Positions 60,785 through 64,000 of a DNA stretch of 64,000 nt are shown here, one piece after another. Source of the stretch: Algibacillus agarilyticus (GTDB lineage Bacteria; Pseudomonadota; Gammaproteobacteria; Enterobacterales; Alteromonadaceae). Numbering within the stretch: the first letter of the stretch is position 1; each line of letters begins with the position of its first letter. Below the pieces are notes generated by a model. It made no database searches and was not told where the DNA came from. It saw only the letters and a program-made list of their open reading frames with translations. Position numbers and translations under genes: made by a program. Location: the NCBI RefSeq assembly GCF_003286125.1, contig NZ_QMED01000016.1, positions 48,501-112,500 of the forward strand. Reading direction: 5' to 3'.

Positions 60785-61117
60785 TTAAAATTTAATACTG
60801 CCGCGGCGAGGTTTTATCGCTGCTTTTATTGCGTCTTGTTCTTGTTTAACTTTTTTATTGGCAGCTTGCTGTGCTTCAGATGGCTTTTCTGCAGGTAAAA
60901 CACCTTCTTCACGTTTTATTTCATAGCGCAATTCATCAAATTCTATAACATCTCCATCATAAATCTTTTTGCGTTTTTGCGTTTCGATTTCACCATTTAC
61001 GGCAACATAGCCTTCAGATATTAAAATTTTAGCTTCCCCACCACCTTCAACTAAATTTTCAAATTTAAGTATTTTATACAGTTCAACCGGTTCGCGGTTG
61101 ATATAAATAATAGACAT
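60785..61117 (-). CDS. S4 domain RNA-binding protein (YbcJ-like)
   Basis: 110 aa. Residues about 8-70 form a compact S4 domain (LYKILKFENLVEGGGEAKIL, then EGYVAVNGEIETQKRKKI). The tail is long, charged and basic (KPRRGSIKF), unlike the 70-aa E. coli YbcJ. It probably binds structured RNA; target unknown. It lies downstream of the YebC-family gene but behind a terminator. Confidence 0.85.
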   Translation of the reverse strand: MSIIYINREPVELYKILKFENLVEGGGEAKILISEGYVAVNGEIETQKRKKIYDGDVIEFDELRYEIKREEGVLPAEKPSEAQQAANKKVKQEQDAIKAAIKPRRGSIKF

Positions 61118-61181
61118 TTTTTAACCTTAATCGTCAGTCGCTATATCTATCTTTTTAAAAGATAGTCATAAGCTAAATAAA

Positions 61182-61206
61182 AAAACCAGCGATAAACGCT
61201 GGTTTT
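61182..61206 (-). terminator. terminator of the yebC-family gene
   Basis: AAAACCAGCG-ATAAA-CGCTGGTTTT is a perfect ten-bp hairpin, followed on the minus strand by a run of T. Confidence 0.88.
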
Positions 61207-61286
61207 AAAGTTATTTATTGCGAGAAATTATCACCGTAAATCAAGCTTCTATTTTATCAGTTTGATTTTATGGCAGTCGTCGGAAG

Positions 61287-62015
61287 TTACGCTTCACCTT
61301 CGACTGTCGCATTGTGGTAAACTTCTTGTACATCATCACTATCATCAAGCATATTTAAGAACTTCTCAAATAATGGAATATCATCACCAGTAACGGTAAC
61401 CGATGTTTGCGGAACGTAAGTTATTTCTTCTACTTTTAATTCCAAATCAGGATAGGTTTCGTTTAATGCTGTTTTCGTTTTAAAGAATTCAGTATGCGCA
61501 GCTAAAACCGTAATAATACCATCTTCACATTCGATATCTGCAACATCTACGTCGGCCATCATTAAGGCTTCTAATACCGCTTCTTCATCTTCGCCTTCAA
61601 ATTGGAATACAGCTTGGTGATCAAACATATGTATGGCCGAACCCGGCGCACCAATTTTTGAATCCGTTTTAGTGAATGCTTGTCGTACGTCTTTAATTGT
61701 TCGATTAGTATTATCTGTTAAACAATCAATGATAACCATACAGCCACCAGGGCCGAAACCTTCATAGCGTGTATTTTCGTAGTCTTCACCACCTCCGCCA
61801 GCGGCTTTATCAATAGCTTTGTCGATAACGTGAGTTGGAACTTGGTCTTTCTTCGCTTTAGTAATTAACTGACGTAGGGCCAAATTGCTATCTGGATCGC
61901 CGCCACCATTTTTAGCGCATACGTATATTTCTTTTCCGTATTTAGAATAAACTTTTGTTTTTGCGCCTTGTGTTTTAGCCATTGACGCTTTGCGGTTTTC
62001 AAAACTTCTGCCCAT
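61287..62015 (-). CDS. YebC/PmpR family transcriptional/translation regulator
   Basis: 242 aa with the family's three-part layout. The opening ([20 protein letters not shown] and [19 protein letters not shown]) is the YeeN-like subtype rather than canonical YebC (which begins MAGHSKWANI). The conserved [19 protein letters not shown] and YEGFGPGG segments are present. Members bind DNA or assist ribosomes at proline stretches; which applies to this subtype is uncertain. Confidence 0.9.
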   Translation of the reverse strand: MGRSFENRKASMAKTQGAKTKVYSKYGKEIYVCAKNGGGDPDSNLALRQLITKAKKDQVPTHVIDKAIDKAAGGGGEDYENTRYEGFGPGGCMVIIDCLTDNTNRTIKDVRQAFTKTDSKIGAPGSAIHMFDHQAVFQFEGEDEEAVLEALMMADVDVADIECEDGIITVLAAHTEFFKTKTALNETYPDLELKVEEITYVPQTSVTVTGDDIPLFEKFLNMLDDSDDVQEVYHNATVEGEA

Positions 62016-62253
62016 TAAAGAATGCTCTTGTTAACTTTACCCGAAAAAATAATGCCGTAATTCTAGCAGTTTATTGCCTATATTGGCTAGTACCGCCTAT
62101 AGAGGTTCATTTAGTGATTTGTACGTTAAATTTTTTACTGGTTAATGTAAGTGGGTGAGTAAAAAAACACGCAATGAAAACAATAAATAGTAATTTTGTT
62201 AGGCATTTAATCTTGTTTAACTGAAAGACTGATTTTTACAGTAGGGCTTAATT

Positions 62254-63411
62254 ATGTCGCGTGTCAGGAATATTATTGTAATGAGTAAAATACTATTTTG
62301 TTTTACATTGGTTAATTGTGGTAGCAATGAGGATCAATTTATCCCTAATCATGCAGATACAACTAACACTCAAGAACTAAATATTGGAGATGTAGATTTA
62401 CCAGAGCTAGATGAAGATGGCTTGATAAATTATCCCGTGACATCTCGTTTACCCTTGTTTGAGCCGATGGGCGATCAAACTATGTTGATCGTGGGACAAG
62501 ACATGGTCGCTATTGGTGGGATTGTTGAAAAAGGATCGGTATATGACCAGGGTTATATGGACGATCCAGAATTAGATGATTTACCAGTAGGTTTAACAAC
62601 TTACCTGCATATACAAGATAACAGAGGCTTGACTGAAACGTTCAATAATTTAGGCGAAGTTAAAAATGCTAAATTAACGGTCAATCATACCGGTTTTTCT
62701 CATACAACTCCTTTATTATCAATTGGTTATTTTATTTCTAATGACTATGAAGCAATACAAAGCGGTAAATATGATAGAAGTTTACATACATTAGCAAATT
62801 GGATAGTAAAAACGAACGTACCGACTTTTTTACGCATTGGTTATGAATTTAATGCGGAATGGACTAAACATCCACTTGATCCTAAAGGCTATATTAATAC
62901 CTTTAGGTATATAGTGAGTCAGCTTGACGCACAAGGCGTGAAAAATTGTGCTTATGTATGGCAGACTGATGGAATAGGTAATGAAAGCGAACTGCTAAAG
63001 TTTTACCCAGGTGATGAATTTGTTGATTGGATGGCATATTCACATTTTAAAAGTTCAGGTGAAGGTTTATTAAGCTTAGCACTAAAACACAAAAAGCCGG
63101 TTATGATTGCCGAAGCAACCCCCGTTGATTTTGATTTAAGCAAAGATAATGATGCAGATGGTCAACGGGCATGGACTAATTGGTTTTCTCCATTATTTAA
63201 ACGAATCGACAAAAATCCAAATATCAGAATGCTTGCCTATATAAATGATGATTGGGATGCCAAATCAATGTGGCAAGACGTCGAATTTTTTAATCAAACA
63301 GATTCCCGCATACAATTAAGTGAAAAAATTAAACAAGAATGGATTAGTGAAATAACAGATGGCACATGGTTTAAACAAGAAGAAGTATTAAAGGCTATCG
63401 GCTGGGAGTAA
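62254..63411 (+). CDS. GH26-like glycoside hydrolase lipoprotein
   Basis: 385 aa. A lipobox-like LVNC (Cys about residue 23) follows a hydrophobic start. The body is a TIM-barrel of the GH26 type: acid/base Glu in LRIGYEFNAEW (about residue 200) and nucleophile Glu in VMIAEATP (about residue 286), the two Glu on strands 4 and 7 of clan GH-A. GH26 members are beta-mannanases, beta-1,3-xylanases or lichenases; the substrate cannot be told. TAGGGC precedes the ATG. No transporter or other polysaccharide gene is next to it. The 238 bases upstream separate it from the divergent YebC gene. Confidence 0.8.
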   Translation: MSRVRNIIVMSKILFCFTLVNCGSNEDQFIPNHADTTNTQELNIGDVDLPELDEDGLINYPVTSRLPLFEPMGDQTMLIVGQDMVAIGGIVEKGSVYDQGYMDDPELDDLPVGLTTYLHIQDNRGLTETFNNLGEVKNAKLTVNHTGFSHTTPLLSIGYFISNDYEAIQSGKYDRSLHTLANWIVKTNVPTFLRIGYEFNAEWTKHPLDPKGYINTFRYIVSQLDAQGVKNCAYVWQTDGIGNESELLKFYPGDEFVDWMAYSHFKSSGEGLLSLALKHKKPVMIAEATPVDFDLSKDNDADGQRAWTNWFSPLFKRIDKNPNIRMLAYINDDWDAKSMWQDVEFFNQTDSRIQLSEKIKQEWISEITDGTWFKQEEVLKAIGWE

Positions 63412-63550
63412 TTATCTCGTCCCTTCATTGCGATAAAGAAACAACATAGAGATAGTTAATCTAAACCTGTTATCAAATGTGAACTAAAAAATAACATTTT
63501 TATATCAAAAGCTGTATTTTACAACACCGAGTGAGTGCTATTTAATCAAT

Positions 63551-63611
63551 GTAAAAAAAGATTAATTTAATTGAAAAAGAGTGTTGACGGGTGAGATTAA
63601 ATCCCTATAAT
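63551..63611 (+). promoter_or_regulatory. rRNA promoter P1 with A/T-rich upstream element
   Basis: TTGACG (63584-63589), 16-base spacer, TATAAT (63606-63611), then a GC-rich discriminator (GCGCCCCCA) typical of growth-rate and ppGpp control. The preceding 63551-63583 is A/T-rich (AAAAAAAGATTAATTTAATT) like an UP element. DNA between the GH26 stop and here (63412-63550) holds no gene. Confidence 0.85.
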
Positions 63612-63742
63612 GCGCCCCCACAGACAAGGCAGGCAACGCCGCTAAGTCAGTCGGGTTAAGGTTTTAATGTAAAATGCTTACTCCGAATGAAACACAGTTT
63701 AGACAGTTTTTTAGAAAGCTAAAAAACAATTTAAAATAAAGT

Positions 63743-63770
63743 GTTGACATTGAAAATAGGAAGCGTATTA
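63743..63770 (+). promoter_or_regulatory. rRNA promoter P2
   Basis: TTGACA (63743-63748), 16-base spacer, TATTAT (63765-63770), followed by a GC-containing discriminator. It lies about 160 bases after P1, forming the usual tandem rRNA promoters. Confidence 0.82.
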
Positions 63771-63818
63771 TTCGCATCCCGCTCAACGAGGCAACTCTTG
63801 CAGCGAACATCGAAAGAT

Positions 63819-63832
63819 GGCTCTTTAACAAT
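63819..63832 (+). promoter_or_regulatory. rRNA antitermination boxA
   Basis: GGCTCTTTAACAAT corresponds to the Nus-factor boxA (TGCTCTTTAACAA) of gammaproteobacterial rRNA leaders, about 150 bases before the 16S gene. Confidence 0.85.
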
Positions 63833-63981
63833 TTGGTAGCTTACTTATCTGTGTGAGCACTCGCAAATATTAAGTATATAAAATTAACTTAATGTTCTCT
63901 GAGTGACTTACACGGTCAAAACAAAACGAATATTAATTTATTTGTTTGCAAATCAGAATTCATTGAGACCCAGATTTACTT

Positions 63982-64000
63982 TTTTTGAAGAGTTTGATCA
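63982..64000 (+). rRNA. rrs: 16S ribosomal RNA, first bases (partial)
   Basis: The window ends in TTTTTTGAAGAGTTTGATCA. GAAGAGTTTGATCA is the universal bacterial 5' end of 16S rRNA (E. coli positions 6-19), so the gene begins near 63982 and continues outside the window. Confidence 0.93.

Overview
The window is a chromosomal segment of an AT-rich marine-type gammaproteobacterium, most likely of the order Alteromonadales. The evidence is the gene order and protein types: plsB divergent from lexA, a cox cluster with a cytochrome c-fused subunit II, DUF3010 and DUF2909 proteins, epd-pgk, and an rRNA operon with gammaproteobacterial promoters. The genus cannot be named from sequence alone. Nearly all of it is housekeeping and accessory metabolism. 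I see no phage, plasmid, CRISPR array or complete insertion sequence; the only mobile-looking DNA is a dispersed repeat present in two copies.

Layout, left to right. (1) 1-5.8 kb: the 5' part of a TonB-dependent receptor, an inositol-phosphatase-family enzyme, a DEDDh exonuclease, an ABC exporter and a Cys-rich protein. (2) 5.9-16.2 kb: a nitrate assimilation locus with nasA on the minus strand and cobA-nirB-nirD-nitrate transporter-PP2C/kinase on the plus strand. The 440-bp divergent gap carries two sigma-54 type -24/-12 promoters around a shared NtrC-like palindrome. (3) 16.6-21.1 kb: tkt, epd and pgk. The epd gene has no ATG/GTG/TTG in a plausible position and appears to start at ATT. (4) 21.3-23.3 kb: a DUF481 outer membrane protein and an HD-GYP protein. 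(5) 23.6-28.7 kb: leuABCD on the minus strand, preceded by a Leu-rich leader peptide and a classical attenuator. (6) 29.1-32.4 kb: plsB and lexA with an SOS box. (7) 32.8-41.1 kb: an aa3-type cytochrome c oxidase cluster with its assembly and heme A genes. (8) 41.2-53.2 kb: a chemosensory operon (STAS, CheY, CheA, CheW, a six-PAS soluble receptor, a periplasmic PilJ_N protein, and a giant Cache/PAS receptor). (9) 53.3-63.4 kb: DUF3010, tadA, a 41-residue basic ORF, mltF, purL, an S4 protein, a YebC-family regulator and a GH26-like lipoprotein. (10) The window ends at the promoters, boxA and first bases of a 16S rRNA gene.

How the genes work together. The nas locus takes up nitrate, reduces it to nitrite and then ammonium, makes the siroheme that NirB needs, and looks nitrogen-controlled at both divergent promoters. 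The tkt-epd-pgk block links the pentose phosphate pathway, pyridoxal phosphate synthesis and glycolysis. The leu operon is complete and appears attenuated by charged tRNA-Leu. The oxidase cluster holds structural subunits I-III plus copper delivery (Cox11, SCO), SURF1 and heme A synthesis. The adjacent receptors carry tandem PAS domains that resemble the heme-PAS domains of Aer2, so an oxygen- or redox-sensing role next to the oxidase genes is a reasonable but untested inference.

The strongest leads are the ATT start of epd, the leu attenuator with its unannotated leader peptide, the bidirectional sigma-54/NtrC region, the expanded PAS arrays in receptors ending in CheR-tether pentapeptides without cheR/cheB/cheD nearby, and the two-copy structured repeat.
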